Both the position numbers and the translations under genes were made by a program. Below, piece by piece: positions 1-8,908 of a stretch of DNA of 64,000 nt; within the stretch, counting starts at the first letter, position 1; every line of letters starts with the position of its first letter. The DNA comes from JBJMLO01 sp045805265. GTDB lineage: Bacteria; Actinomycetota; UBA4738; JACQTL01. Where the stretch lies: positions 124,001 to 188,000 of the forward strand of contig JBJMLO010000024.1 of NCBI GenBank assembly GCA_045805265.1, given 5' to 3'. The notes under the pieces were generated by a model that ran no database searches, was not told where the DNA came from, and saw nothing but the letters and a program-made list of their open reading frames with translations.

Positions 1-1
1 C

Positions 2-1978
2 GTCGACGCCCAGCAGGCCCGGCGGGTGCTCGACCGTCTGGTCGGGTACCGGCTGTCCCCGATCCTGTGGAAGAAGGTCCGGCCCGGGCTGTCCGCCGGC
101 CGCGTGCAGTCGGTCGCGCTGCGGCTCATCGTCGACCGGGAGCGGGAGATCCGCGCCTTCGTGCCGGTCGAGTACTGGTCGATCGACGCTCGGCTGTCGA
201 CGGACCTCGCCCAGGACTCCGACGACACGGGATTCCTGGCCAGGCTGATCCAGATCGGCGAGGACAAGCTCGCGGCGTCGCCCGACAAGCAGGGGCTGGT
301 CCTGGGCAGCGAGCAGGACGGCGCCCAGCACGTCGAGAACCTCCGCCGCGCCGCCTATGCGGTCCAGGAGGTCCGCCAGCGGGAGGTCAAGCGCTCGCCG
401 GCGCCGCCGTTCACCACGTCGACGCTGCAGCAGGAGGCCGCGCGCAAGCTCGGCTTCTCCAGCCGGAAGACGATGCGCGTCGCCCAGCAGCTGTACGAGG
501 GGGTGGAGCTCCCCGGCGAGGGTCAGACCGGCCTGATCACGTACATGCGGACCGACTCGGTGAACATCGCCGACACGGCGCTGGCCGACCTGGCCGACGT
601 GGTCCGCACCCAGTTCGGCCAGGAATACGCGCTGGAGAAGCCCCGGGTCTACAAGAAGAAGCAGCGCGGGGCGCAGGAGGCCCACGAGGCCATCCGGCCC
701 ACGTCGGCCCAGCGTCTCCCCGACGGCGTGGAGCAGCACCTCGACCGCGACCAGGCCCGGCTCTACCGCCTGATCTGGCAGCGAGCGGTGGCGTCGCAGA
801 TGGCCGAGGCCCGGTTCGACCAGGTCTCGGTCGACATCGCCGCGACCGCCGAGGGCGCTCCGCCGTATCTGCTGCGTGCGACCGGCCAGACGCTCAAGTT
901 CGACGGGTTCCGCCGCGTGTACTTCGAGGGACGCGACGACGCGCCCGACGAGGACGCGGAGGGCCGGCTCCCGGCGCTCACCGCCGAGCAGGTCCTGCGC
1001 CTGCTCGAGATCCTCCCCGAGCAGCATTTCACCCAGCCGCCGCCCCGGTTCTCCGAAGCCTCGCTGGTGAAGACGCTCGAGGAGCTCGGCATCGGCCGGC
1101 CGTCCACGTACGCCTCGATCATCAGCGTCCTGCTCGACCGGCAGTACGTCCGCCTGGAGGAGCGCCGCTTCTACCCGGAGGACGTCGGCGAGGTCGTCAT
1201 CGACCTGCTGGTCGAGCACTTCCCGGAGATCGTCGACGTGACGTTCACCGCCAAGATGGAGGACGAGCTCGACGACATCGCCGAGGGCAAGCTCCGGTGG
1301 ACCCAGGTCCTCGACGAGTTCTACGGCCCGTTCGAACGCCTCCTCGAGAAGAAGGAGGAGGAGATCGAGCGCCCCCAGGAGGAGCTCGACGAGCTCTGCC
1401 CGCTATGCATCGAGGAGGGCCGCACGCCGGCCAAGCTCGTCATCAAGCTCGGCCGGAACGGGAAGTTCATCGCCTGCCCGAACTATCCCGAGTGCAAGTA
1501 CACGCGCAACGTCGGCGACACACAGGCCCGGCCCGAGCCCGAGGAGACCGGCGAGGCCTGCCCCGAGTGTGGCCGGCCGCTCGTGAAGAAGACCGGCCGG
1601 TACGGCCCGTTCGTGGGGTGCAGCGGCTACCCCGATTGCAAGTACATCAAGAAGGATCCCCCGAAGGGCACCGGCGTCACGTGCCCGAAGTGCGGCCAGG
1701 GCGAGCTCGTGACCAAGCGCAGCCGCCGCGGTAAGGTCTTCTACAGCTGCAACCGGTACCCCGACTGCGACTTCGCCGTGTGGTCGATGCCGCTGCCCGA
1801 TCCCTGCCCGCACTGCGGCGGCCTCCTCACCGCACAGGCGCGCGACAAGGCGAAGTGCGTCGCCTGCGGGTCCGTGGTGCAGGATGGGGTGCTGGTGAAG
1901 GTCGGAGCCGTCGAGCCCGCAGCGCCCGCCCCCGAGCCCGGCTCGAACGGCGCCGGAGGGGACGGGGCCGGCCCCTAG
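2..1978 (+). CDS. topA: DNA topoisomerase I (type IA), 5'-truncated by window edge
   Basis: C-terminal part of topoisomerase I, which relaxes negatively supercoiled DNA by nicking one strand through a phosphotyrosine link. The reading frame is open from base 2 (VDAQQARRVLDRLVGY) and enters from outside the window, so the TOPRIM domain is missing. The active-site segment ITYMRTDSVN lies near bases 535-560, with the catalytic Tyr codon at about 542. The C-terminus has at least three Cys4 zinc ribbons: CPLC..CPNYPEC, CPECG..CSGYPDC and CPKCG..CNRYPDC. A fourth CPHCG..CVACG pair follows, then an Ala/Pro/Gly-rich tail. The next gene begins 18 bp after the stop, so co-transcription is likely. Assignment is secure; only the start is unknown. 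Confidence 0.97.
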   Translation, partial: VDAQQARRVLDRLVGYRLSPILWKKVRPGLSAGRVQSVALRLIVDREREIRAFVPVEYWSIDARLSTDLAQDSDDTGFLARLIQIGEDKLAASPDKQGLVLGSEQDGAQHVENLRRAAYAVQEVRQREVKRSPAPPFTTSTLQQEAARKLGFSSRKTMRVAQQLYEGVELPGEGQTGLITYMRTDSVNIADTALADLADVVRTQFGQEYALEKPRVYKKKQRGAQEAHEAIRPTSAQRLPDGVEQHLDRDQARLYRLIWQRAVASQMAEARFDQVSVDIAATAEGAPPYLLRATGQTLKFDGFRRVYFEGRDDAPDEDAEGRLPALTAEQVLRLLEILPEQHFTQPPPRFSEASLVKTLEELGIGRPSTYASIISVLLDRQYVRLEERRFYPEDVGEVVIDLLVEHFPEIVDVTFTAKMEDELDDIAEGKLRWTQVLDEFYGPFERLLEKKEEEIERPQEELDELCPLCIEEGRTPAKLVIKLGRNGKFIACPNYPECKYTRNVGDTQARPEPEETGEACPECGRPLVKKTGRYGPFVGCSGYPDCKYIKKDPPKGTGVTCPKCGQGELVTKRSRRGKVFYSCNRYPDCDFAVWSMPLPDPCPHCGGLLTAQARDKAKCVACGSVVQDGVLVKVGAVEPAAPAPEPGSNGAGGDGAGP

Positions 1979-1996
1979 CCGGACGAGAGGAACCCA

Positions 1997-4195
1997 GTGT
2001 CCAGCCTGGCCGACGAGGTCGCCGCCCTCCGGGGCACCAAGCCGGCGACCCTGAAGGACCTCTTCCGCCACCCCGCGTTCTCCAAGCTCATGGCCGCCAT
2101 GGCCGTCTCCTCGCTCGGCGACTGGGTGGGGTTCATCGCCGTCGCGTCCCTCGTCTCGTCGCCGCGGTTGGGGGGGACCGGATCCGCGGCCGCCTTCTCG
2201 GTGGCCGGCGTGATGATCGCGCGCATGCTGCCGTCCATCCTGTTCGGCCCGTTCGCCGGGGTGCTGGTCGACCGGGTCGACCGCAAGAAGCTCATGGTCT
2301 CCGCCGACATCGCGCGCGGTGCGATGTACGCGGCGATGCCGTTCATCGGCGTCCTGTGGGGGATCTACTTCCTGTCGTTCTTCATCGAGTCGCTGGCGCT
2401 GCTCTGGGTGCCGGCCAAGGACTCGAGCGTCCCGAACCTCGTGCCCCGCCGGCAGATCGTCAACGCGAACACGGTGGGGATGGCCACGACGTACGGCACG
2501 CTGCCCCTCGGTGGGATCATCTTCACGCTGCTCGCCGGCCTCGCCACCGCTATCGGCAAGAAGGTCCCGTACTTCGCCCACAACAACCAGTTCCTGGCGC
2601 TGTGGATCGACGGCCTGTCGTTCCTGTTCAGCGCGTACATGGTGAGCCGCCTCCCCATCCGGGCGATGCGGCCGAGCACCCGGGAGCGGTTCCACCTGGC
2701 GAACGCCGGCAAGGACATCCGCGACGGCATCACGTTCCTGCGCGGCCACCGGCTGGCCCGGGCCATGACCGTCGGGATCGTCGTGGCGTTCGCCGGCGTG
2801 GGCTCGGTGATGGGGATCGGTCCGCTCTTCGCGCAGCAGACGCTCCACGGCAAGGCCCCCGGCTGGGGCTTCCTGGTCACGGCGCTGGGCCTGGGGATGG
2901 GCATCGGCATGGCCTCGGTGCCGCAGATCAGCAAGTTCGTGGAGCGCGAGCTCCTGTTCCCGCTCACCATGCTGGGTGCGGCGGTCCTGCTGGCGGTCGT
3001 GGCGGCGATGCCCAATATCGCCCTGGCCGCGGTCTTCACGGTCGCGACGGGGATCTTCGCGGGCGCCACCTGGGTCAACGGGTACGCGCTGCTCCAGGAG
3101 AACGTGGCGGACGAGTACCGGGGCCGGACCTTCGGCGCGCTCACCGTGATGTCGCGGCTGGGCCTGTTCGCGTCGCTCGCGGGCTTCCCGGCCCTGGCCG
3201 GCCTGCTCGGCAACCACGGTTTGCAACTGGGCGGCGTCCGGATCGACCTCTCGGGCACCCGGCTGGCGCTGTGGATCGGGGCGGGGGTGGCGATCCTCGG
3301 GGCCCTGGCCACCCGCCGGGGGCTGCAGCGGAACCGTCTGACCAAGCCGGTAGGGTTGTCGCTGATGCCCCGCCTGAAGAAGGGTCCGCGCAAGGGAGTC
3401 CTGGTGGCGTTCGAGGGCGTCGAGGGCGCCGGCAAGGGCACGCAGATCCGGCTGGCCCGCGAGTACCTCGAGGCCGAGGGATGGCAGGTGCTGGTGACCC
3501 GCGAGCCGGGTGGCACCGAGGTGGGGGAGCGCCTCCGGGAGCTGCTGCTCGACCCCCGCGTCGGGCAGGTCGAGCCGCGCACCGAGGCCCTGCTGTTCGC
3601 CGCGTCGCGCTCCCAGCACGTGGCGACCGTGATCCGGCCGGCGCTCGAGCAGGGAAAGGTCGTGCTGTGCGACCGGTACGTCGACTCCTCGCTCGCGTAT
3701 CAGGGCGTGGCCCGGGGGCTCGGGGAGCAGGACGTGCTGACGCTGAACGTGTGGGCCACGCAGGGGCTGTTCCCCGACGTGGTGATCCTCCTGCACATCG
3801 AGCCCGAGCTCGGCCTGCAGCGCGCCGGGGAGGACATCGACCGCATCGAGCGGGAGGGATCCCCGTTCATGGCGAAGGTCGCCGACGCCTACCTGCGCAT
3901 CGCCGAGGAGCATCCGGAGCGGTTCGTCGTGATCGATTCCGGCCGTCCGCCGGAGGTCGTGCACAAGGACGTCCGGGACGCGCTGCGCCGGCTGGTCCGC
4001 CCCCAGACCGCGGTGGACACGCCCGCGCACGGGACGGTGATCCCGGCGGGAGCTGCCGCCCAGCCCCGTCGGGCCGAGTCGGGCGACGGCCGGGCGGGGC
4101 GGGAGGCTTCTCCCACCGGGCCGACCCAGTCGGACGGCCGCACCCAGCACGAGGGTCCGCCGCCCCGGCACGCGCAGGAGGCCCGCGATGACTGA
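1997..4195 (+). CDS. tmk: Bifunctional MFS transporter / thymidylate kinase
   Basis: One continuous 732-residue frame joins an N-terminal MFS-type transporter (residues about 20-450, around ten to twelve hydrophobic segments) to dTMP kinase (from about residue 457). Thymidylate kinase phosphorylates dTMP to dTDP for DNA synthesis. Its signatures are all present: P-loop EGVEGAGKGTQ, TREPGGTEVGE, the DRYVDSSLAYQG motif, and LLFAASR. The GTG start follows a GAGAGGA ribosome site. An internal Met at residue 457 precedes the kinase, so a free kinase could also be made. The last about 50 residues are low-complexity. Fusions annotated as MFS/dTMP kinase are known in Actinomycetota. The transporter substrate is unknown. 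Overlaps holB by 8 nt. Confidence 0.93.
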   Translation: MSSLADEVAALRGTKPATLKDLFRHPAFSKLMAAMAVSSLGDWVGFIAVASLVSSPRLGGTGSAAAFSVAGVMIARMLPSILFGPFAGVLVDRVDRKKLMVSADIARGAMYAAMPFIGVLWGIYFLSFFIESLALLWVPAKDSSVPNLVPRRQIVNANTVGMATTYGTLPLGGIIFTLLAGLATAIGKKVPYFAHNNQFLALWIDGLSFLFSAYMVSRLPIRAMRPSTRERFHLANAGKDIRDGITFLRGHRLARAMTVGIVVAFAGVGSVMGIGPLFAQQTLHGKAPGWGFLVTALGLGMGIGMASVPQISKFVERELLFPLTMLGAAVLLAVVAAMPNIALAAVFTVATGIFAGATWVNGYALLQENVADEYRGRTFGALTVMSRLGLFASLAGFPALAGLLGNHGLQLGGVRIDLSGTRLALWIGAGVAILGALATRRGLQRNRLTKPVGLSLMPRLKKGPRKGVLVAFEGVEGAGKGTQIRLAREYLEAEGWQVLVTREPGGTEVGERLRELLLDPRVGQVEPRTEALLFAASRSQHVATVIRPALEQGKVVLCDRYVDSSLAYQGVARGLGEQDVLTLNVWATQGLFPDVVILLHIEPELGLQRAGEDIDRIEREGSPFMAKVADAYLRIAEEHPERFVVIDSGRPPEVVHKDVRDALRRLVRPQTAVDTPAHGTVIPAGAAAQPRRAESGDGRAGREASPTGPTQSDGRTQHEGPPPRHAQEARDD

Positions 4196-5324
4196 GGCGG
4201 CCCTGGCCCCGGCCGTCCTCAGGGAGATCCCGGGCCAGGAGGCCGCGGTGCGGTTCCTGGTTCAGGCGCTGCACCGGCCGCACCATGCCTACCTGCTGGC
4301 CGGGCCGGAGGGAGGCGGCAAGCAGCAGGTGGCCCGGGGGTTCGCGGCCGCGCTGCTCTGTCCGAACGGCGGGTGCGGCGAGTGCCGGGCCTGCGCGCTG
4401 GCCCTCGCCGACCGCCACCCCAACGTGTTCGCCGTCGAGCCCGAGGGCCGCGACATCCACGTCGAGACCGTGCGGCAGGAGGTGTGGCACCCGGCGTTCC
4501 GCACGGCTCCCGAGCCCGGCCGGAAGGTCTTCGTGATCCGGGAGGCCGACCGCCTGAACCCCGCGGCGGCCGACGTGTTGCTCAAGGTCTTGGAGGAACC
4601 GCCGGCCGACGCCGTGCTCCTGCTGCTGTCGGCGCGGCCCGACGAGCTGCCCGAGACCGTGGTCTCGCGGTGCCACGTCGTGCAGTTCCTCCCGCTGGCG
4701 GAGGCGTTCGTCGCGCGGGCCCTGGAGGACGAGGGTGTCCTGCCCGACGCCGCCCTGCTCGCCGCCCGGCTGGCCGGCGGGAACCTCGGCCGGGCCCGGC
4801 GCATCGCCACCGGGCGCGACGGCCTGTCGTTCCGGGAAGCGGCGAGCACGGCCCTGGCGCTCGTCGCCGAGGGGCCGCCCGGCGCGCTGGCCGCCGCCGA
4901 CGTCGTGCTGGCCGCCGCCGACCGGTACCGCGACGCGATGAAGGACGACCTGGCGGAGGAGCTGGCGCCGTTCAAGGACGCCCGGGGGCGCACCGAGGAG
5001 GCCTTCCGAGGCGTGGTCCGCAGGCTGGAGGAGCGGCACAAGCGCCGGCTCCGCCGGGCCGAGCGCGACTACGTGGACTGGGTGCTGCTGTCGGCGTCCA
5101 CGCTGCTCCGGGACCGCCTGCTGCAGCAGGCGGGCGGCGACCGGTCGCTCCGGGTGAACCTCGACCTGGATCCGGGGGCCGAGCCCGGCCTGCGTTCGCT
5201 GACGGCGCCGGCCGCGGGCCGCGCGCTGGGCCGCTTGGAGGAGACCCGCGCCGCCGTCGCCGACGAGACGAACCTCAATCTGCGGCTGGTCCTGGAGGAG
5301 GCGTTCCTGGCGCTCGCGGCTTGA
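4188..5324 (+). CDS. holB: DNA polymerase III delta' subunit
   Basis: 378-residue clamp-loader subunit of the AAA+ family; it helps load the sliding clamp onto primed DNA. The N-terminus IPGQEAAVRFLVQAL and a P-loop-like GPEGGGKQQ are followed by a zinc-binding cluster (CPNGGCGECRAC). VLLKVLEEPP and the arginine-finger SRC motif (VSRCHVVQF) also fit. The Walker A sequence departs from GxxGxGKT, as expected for a delta' that does not hydrolyse ATP. The ATG overlaps the tmk end by 8 nt, so the two are translationally coupled. The C-terminal collar domain is divergent, as is usual for this subunit. Confidence 0.93.
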   Translation: MTEAALAPAVLREIPGQEAAVRFLVQALHRPHHAYLLAGPEGGGKQQVARGFAAALLCPNGGCGECRACALALADRHPNVFAVEPEGRDIHVETVRQEVWHPAFRTAPEPGRKVFVIREADRLNPAAADVLLKVLEEPPADAVLLLLSARPDELPETVVSRCHVVQFLPLAEAFVARALEDEGVLPDAALLAARLAGGNLGRARRIATGRDGLSFREAASTALALVAEGPPGALAAADVVLAAADRYRDAMKDDLAEELAPFKDARGRTEEAFRGVVRRLEERHKRRLRRAERDYVDWVLLSASTLLRDRLLQQAGGDRSLRVNLDLDPGAEPGLRSLTAPAAGRALGRLEETRAAVADETNLNLRLVLEEAFLALAA

Positions 5325-5399
5325 GGGGTGCGGCCACCCCGCCGAAGAGACATGCGCGCATCACCGACGCCCGCGCCGACCAATGGGAGCATCGGAGAC

Positions 5400-5792
5400 A
5401 TGACAGTTCGGGTGATGATCGTGGACGACCAGGCCCCGTTTCGGCTCGCCGCCCGGCTGGTCGTCGAGTCGACGGACGGGTTCGAGCTCGTCGGGGAGGC
5501 CGAGACCGGCGAGGACTCGATCGAGCTGGCCCAGAGCATCGACCCGGACCTCGTGCTGATGGACGTGAACCTGCCCGGGATCAACGGGCTGGACGCCACC
5601 CGCAAGATCCTCGAGGCGGCCAACCACCGCGTGGTGATCCTCCTGCTCTCGACGTACGAGGAATCGGAGTACGGGCCCCGGGCCGCCGAATGCGGTGCGT
5701 CGGCCTACATCCCCAAGTCCTCGTTCGAGCCGGACCGGCTGGCGGAGGCGTGGGCCGCCGCCACCGGGACCGCGGCGTCGCCGAGCGCCTGA
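5400..5792 (+). CDS. Single-domain response regulator (receiver only)
   Basis: 130-residue protein consisting almost only of a CheY-like receiver domain. Acidic pocket D9/D10 (MIVDDQ), phospho-acceptor D55 (LVLMDVNLPG), the LLLSTYEE switch region and the lysine of YIPKSSF are all present. No output domain follows. I chose the ATG at 5400 because GGGAG precedes it and the receiver fold begins there; an upstream GTG at 5328 would add 24 residues without conservation. It converges on the histidine kinase gene, whose stop is 30 bp away on the other strand. It may be a phosphate acceptor for that kinase or act by protein-protein contact; this is inference. Confidence 0.88.
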   Translation: MTVRVMIVDDQAPFRLAARLVVESTDGFELVGEAETGEDSIELAQSIDPDLVLMDVNLPGINGLDATRKILEAANHRVVILLLSTYEESEYGPRAAECGASAYIPKSSFEPDRLAEAWAAATGTAASPSA

Positions 5793-5821
5793 GAGCGGCC
5801 CGGGCCGGGACGCCTGCGGCT

Positions 5822-7897
5822 TCAGGAGTCGGCCGCCGGCCGTCCGATCGGGATGTGGCCGATCACGGTGGCGCCGCGACCGGGGGCCGAGTCGATCTCC
5901 ACTGACCCGTCGAGCGCGGCGAGCCGGTCGGCCATGTTCTGCAGCCCCGAGCCCCGCGGCACCGAGGCGACGTCGAAGCCCGTCCCGTCGTCCCGGACCC
6001 GGAACTCCAGCCGCCCGGCGCCGTTCGAGATCTCGATCCAGGCCCTGGTGGCATGCGCGTACTTCGCGACGTTCTGCAGCGCCTCGAGCACGCAGAAGTA
6101 CACGGCCGCCTCGACCTCCTGGGGGAACCGGCCGATCGCGTTCGCGGTGACCTCGACGGGAACGGCTGACTTGCGCCCCTGGGCCTCCAGGGCCGCGGCC
6201 AGTCCCCGGTCGGCCAGGAGCGGCGGGTAGATGCCGCGGGCGAGGTCCCGGAGGTCGTCGATTGCGCCCTGCGTCTGGGCCCGGGCCTGGTCGAGCATCG
6301 CCCGGGTGCGCTCGACGTCCTTGTCCAGCATGGACTCCGCCAGGCGAATCTTGATTGCCAGCGCGACGAGCTGCTGCTGCGCACCGTCGTGGATGTTCCG
6401 CTCGAGCCGTCGGCGTTCCTCGTCCTGCGCGGCCACCAGGCGCTGCCGGGAGGCCTTCAGCTCGTCGAGCCGGGCGAGCAGCTCCTCGGTCAGGCCGACG
6501 TTGCGCAGGACGAGGCCGGCCTGCGACGCCAGGTCGGCGAGCAGCTTGTCCTCGGTCGTCGTGAGCGGCTCGCCGGGCCGCTTCGCCACGGCGAGGACGC
6601 CGAGCAGCTCGCCTCGGTGTCGCACCTCCACAGTCCGGTTCGCCCCCGGGACTTCGCCGGGATCCTCGTCCGCGAGCGCGATGCGGGCCCGGTGCACGTC
6701 GTCCTCCGGCCAGGCCGCGTCGAGCCGGAGCTCGTCGCCCACCCGGAGCCACACCTCGGCGCGTTCCGCACCGGTGCCCTCCGCGAGGGTGCGAGCCATC
6801 CGCGGCAGCAGCTCCTCGGCGGCGTAGGTCCCGGCCATCCGCTCGGAGAACTCCGACAGGACCTCGTACGGCGTGGCCCGGACGCCGTACACGAGGCGGT
6901 TGGCCAGGTGCTGGACGCGCTCCCGGACCGGCTGGAACGCGACGGCCACCACCGCCGTCGCCAGGATCGACAGCGGCACGTTCGGGCGGCCGGTCTTCCC
7001 CACGAGCGACCCGACGCCGACGACGATCGCGACGTAGACGCCCGTGATGAACCCGGCCAGGGCGCCGTACACGATCGTCTTGTTGATGACGACGTCGATG
7101 TCGTACAGGCGGTACTTCAGGATCGCGATGCCCGCGGCGACCGCGATCAGCGGCACGAGCGCGACGAAGGCCACCACGGGCTCGATCCCGAGGGGCAACG
7201 TGGCGAGCACAGCGAGCCCGACGGCCGCGAGCGCGCCGGCGAACGCGATCCACTTCAGCTGCTGGCGCTCCTCGCCGCGTGAGCGGCGGAATCGGAGCAC
7301 GAGCGACGCCGCGGCCAGGAGGAAGAGCACCACCACGATCCCCTGGTACACGCCGTAGACGGGGGACACCGCCGAACGCGGGAGGAGCTGTACGGGGTCG
7401 CGGAGCTTCGGGAAGTTGCCGCTCGCGGAGAAGTTGACGTCCGAGATGCCCGTGGCCGCCGCGCCGACCAGCGAGACGATCACGACCCCCCAGGCGATGG
7501 GGCGCCACCTCCTGGACAGCAGCCGCCCATGGGGAAACAGGAGCAGCAACAGAAGGAGCGGCATGTAGGTGAGCTCGATCGAGATCATGAACGCCCAGGC
7601 GGCCCAGTCGGTGCCGCCGGCGACCGGGGAGCGGGTGAGCCCGTACTGGGCGTAGGCGTCTGCCAACAGACCGAGCGAAATCGCGGCGAAGCTCAGCATC
7701 ACCCACCCGAGTGAGTTCTCGGGCCGGCGGGAGGCGACGAACGCTCCGACTCCCGAGAAGGAGAGCAGGATCGGGAGGAACGGCGCCACGTCGAAGGCGG
7801 CATCGGCGGCCAGGCTGAGCCAGGTCGCCGCGGCGAAGATCACGAGGCCGAGGGCGAACAGGCCCCAAGCCAGCCGGGACGCCGTCCGGCGCGTCAT
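5822..7897 (-). CDS. Membrane sensor histidine kinase, NarL/DesK (HisKA_3) type
   Basis: About 691 residues from the ATG at 7897. The N-terminal half has many hydrophobic segments (beginning WGLFALGLVIFAAATWL), making a multi-pass sensor. A GAF-like segment follows (residues about 380-480). The dimerisation/phosphotransfer helix with RRRLERNIHDGAQQQL has its phospho-His near residue 502. The C-terminal HATPase_c domain has LEALQNVAKYAHA (N box), RDDGTGFD (G1) and GSGLQNMADRLAAL (G2). It autophosphorylates and passes phosphate to a NarL-type regulator. The regulator at 8157-8834 lies 259 bp upstream in the same direction and is the obvious partner. The 7898-8156 gap has no gene I can support. 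Confidence 0.92.
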   Translation of the reverse strand: MTRRTASRLAWGLFALGLVIFAAATWLSLAADAAFDVAPFLPILLSFSGVGAFVASRRPENSLGWVMLSFAAISLGLLADAYAQYGLTRSPVAGGTDWAAWAFMISIELTYMPLLLLLLLFPHGRLLSRRWRPIAWGVVIVSLVGAAATGISDVNFSASGNFPKLRDPVQLLPRSAVSPVYGVYQGIVVVLFLLAAASLVLRFRRSRGEERQQLKWIAFAGALAAVGLAVLATLPLGIEPVVAFVALVPLIAVAAGIAILKYRLYDIDVVINKTIVYGALAGFITGVYVAIVVGVGSLVGKTGRPNVPLSILATAVVAVAFQPVRERVQHLANRLVYGVRATPYEVLSEFSERMAGTYAAEELLPRMARTLAEGTGAERAEVWLRVGDELRLDAAWPEDDVHRARIALADEDPGEVPGANRTVEVRHRGELLGVLAVAKRPGEPLTTTEDKLLADLASQAGLVLRNVGLTEELLARLDELKASRQRLVAAQDEERRRLERNIHDGAQQQLVALAIKIRLAESMLDKDVERTRAMLDQARAQTQGAIDDLRDLARGIYPPLLADRGLAAALEAQGRKSAVPVEVTANAIGRFPQEVEAAVYFCVLEALQNVAKYAHATRAWIEISNGAGRLEFRVRDDGTGFDVASVPRGSGLQNMADRLAALDGSVEIDSAPGRGATVIGHIPIGRPAADS

Positions 7898-8156
7898 TGC
7901 CCGATTGTGCTGCCTGGGCGGGCCGCGAGGAAGGGCACGGCCCCCACTCCGGGTAGGCGGTTTCGACCCCGGGGAGGGAAGCCAGCACGCCGGCCGGGAT
8001 CGGGTTTCCCGCCAGGATCGGGGTGGGGGCATGATGTCCGCCCGGCTCGCGGCTCCCTACGATCACGCTCGTGAGACACCTGAAACGGGATCCCGGCCCT
8101 GGTCGTTCGGGCGTCAGCCTCCGCCCACGGGCTCGCCGGGCGCACCGGACGACCGG

Positions 8157-8834
8157 TCAGCCGGCCTGCAGGCCGCCCTCGTGCAGGTAGGCCAGCACCG
8201 CCTTGACCCGGCGGTGGACGTCGGGCTCCTCGGAGAGGCCGAGCTTGTGGAACAGGGAGTTGATGTGCTTCTCGACCGCTCGCTCGGTGAGGAACAGGGA
8301 CCGGGCGATCGAGGCGTTGTTCTCGCCCTGGGCCATGTGCGACAGGACCTCGCGCTCCCGCTCGGTGAGCTCGGCCAGGGGGGAGTGGGCCATGCGGTCC
8401 TTGGCGGCGACGAGGGCCTCCACGACCTTGGGGTCGAGGACCGAGCCGCCCCTGGTCACCTCGGTGATCGCCCGGACCACCTCGTCGACGTCGGCGACCC
8501 GCTCCTTGAGCAGGTACCCGAGGCCGGCGGCGCCGTCCTTCAACAGGTCGAACGCGTACGCCTCGTCCGCGAACTGGGACAGGACCACGACGCCGATCTC
8601 CGGGTGCTCGGCACGGATCCGCCGGGCCGCCTGGATGCCCTCCGTCGTGTTGGTGGGGGGCATCCGGATGTCCGTGAGGACCGCGTCCGGCCGCTGTTCC
8701 TCGACGGCAGCCAGCAGCTCGTCCAGGCCGGAGACCGCCGCCACGAGCTCGATCGAGTCCTCGGTCTCGAGCAGCGCCGCTGTTCCTTCCCGGACCAGGT
8801 AGTTATCCTCGGCGAACACCACCCGAATCGGCAC
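8157..8834 (-). CDS. NarL/LuxR-family response regulator
   Basis: 225-residue two-component transcription factor. Receiver domain: acidic AEDN, phospho-acceptor D55 in AVLTDIRMPP, and the Lys of YLLKERVAD. A LuxR-type HTH follows (LTEREREVLSHMAQGENNASIA, residues about 160-210). I place the start at GTG 8834: it gives MPIRVVFAEDN, matching the N-termini of the neighbouring receivers, and TACGAT lies exactly 6 nt upstream, the spacing seen at other leaderless genes here. ATGs at 8849 and 8855 lack a Shine-Dalgarno sequence. It probably works with the kinase downstream. Its receiver closely resembles that of the divergent cyclase fusion, suggesting a local duplication. Confidence 0.92.
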   Translation of the reverse strand: MPIRVVFAEDNYLVREGTAALLETEDSIELVAAVSGLDELLAAVEEQRPDAVLTDIRMPPTNTTEGIQAARRIRAEHPEIGVVVLSQFADEAYAFDLLKDGAAGLGYLLKERVADVDEVVRAITEVTRGGSVLDPKVVEALVAAKDRMAHSPLAELTEREREVLSHMAQGENNASIARSLFLTERAVEKHINSLFHKLGLSEEPDVHRRVKAVLAYLHEGGLQAG

Positions 8835-8840
8835 GGCCGG

Positions 8841-8846
8841 ATCGTA
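8841..8846 (-). promoter_or_regulatory. -10 hexamer of leaderless response-regulator gene
   Basis: On the minus strand TACGAT is followed by 6 nt and the GTG at 8834. There is no ribosome site between, so the transcript would begin at or next to the start codon. This supports the shorter start for the regulator. Confidence 0.5.
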
Positions 8847-8908
8847 CATGCGCATGGGGGGAGGAAGACCACGATGAGTCGACGATGTCCGCGCGGGGTG
8901 CGCGCCCG

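Noticed and set aside
1403..4171. 922-codon open frame on the minus strand
   Set aside because: Antisense to topA and MFS-tmk; low-complexity Arg/Gly/His/Pro composition typical of a shadow frame in very GC-rich DNA, no domain.
5328..5399. 24-residue N-terminal extension of the receiver-only protein
   Set aside because: Not part of the receiver fold; ATG 5400 has a better ribosome site and matches the neighbours' N-termini.
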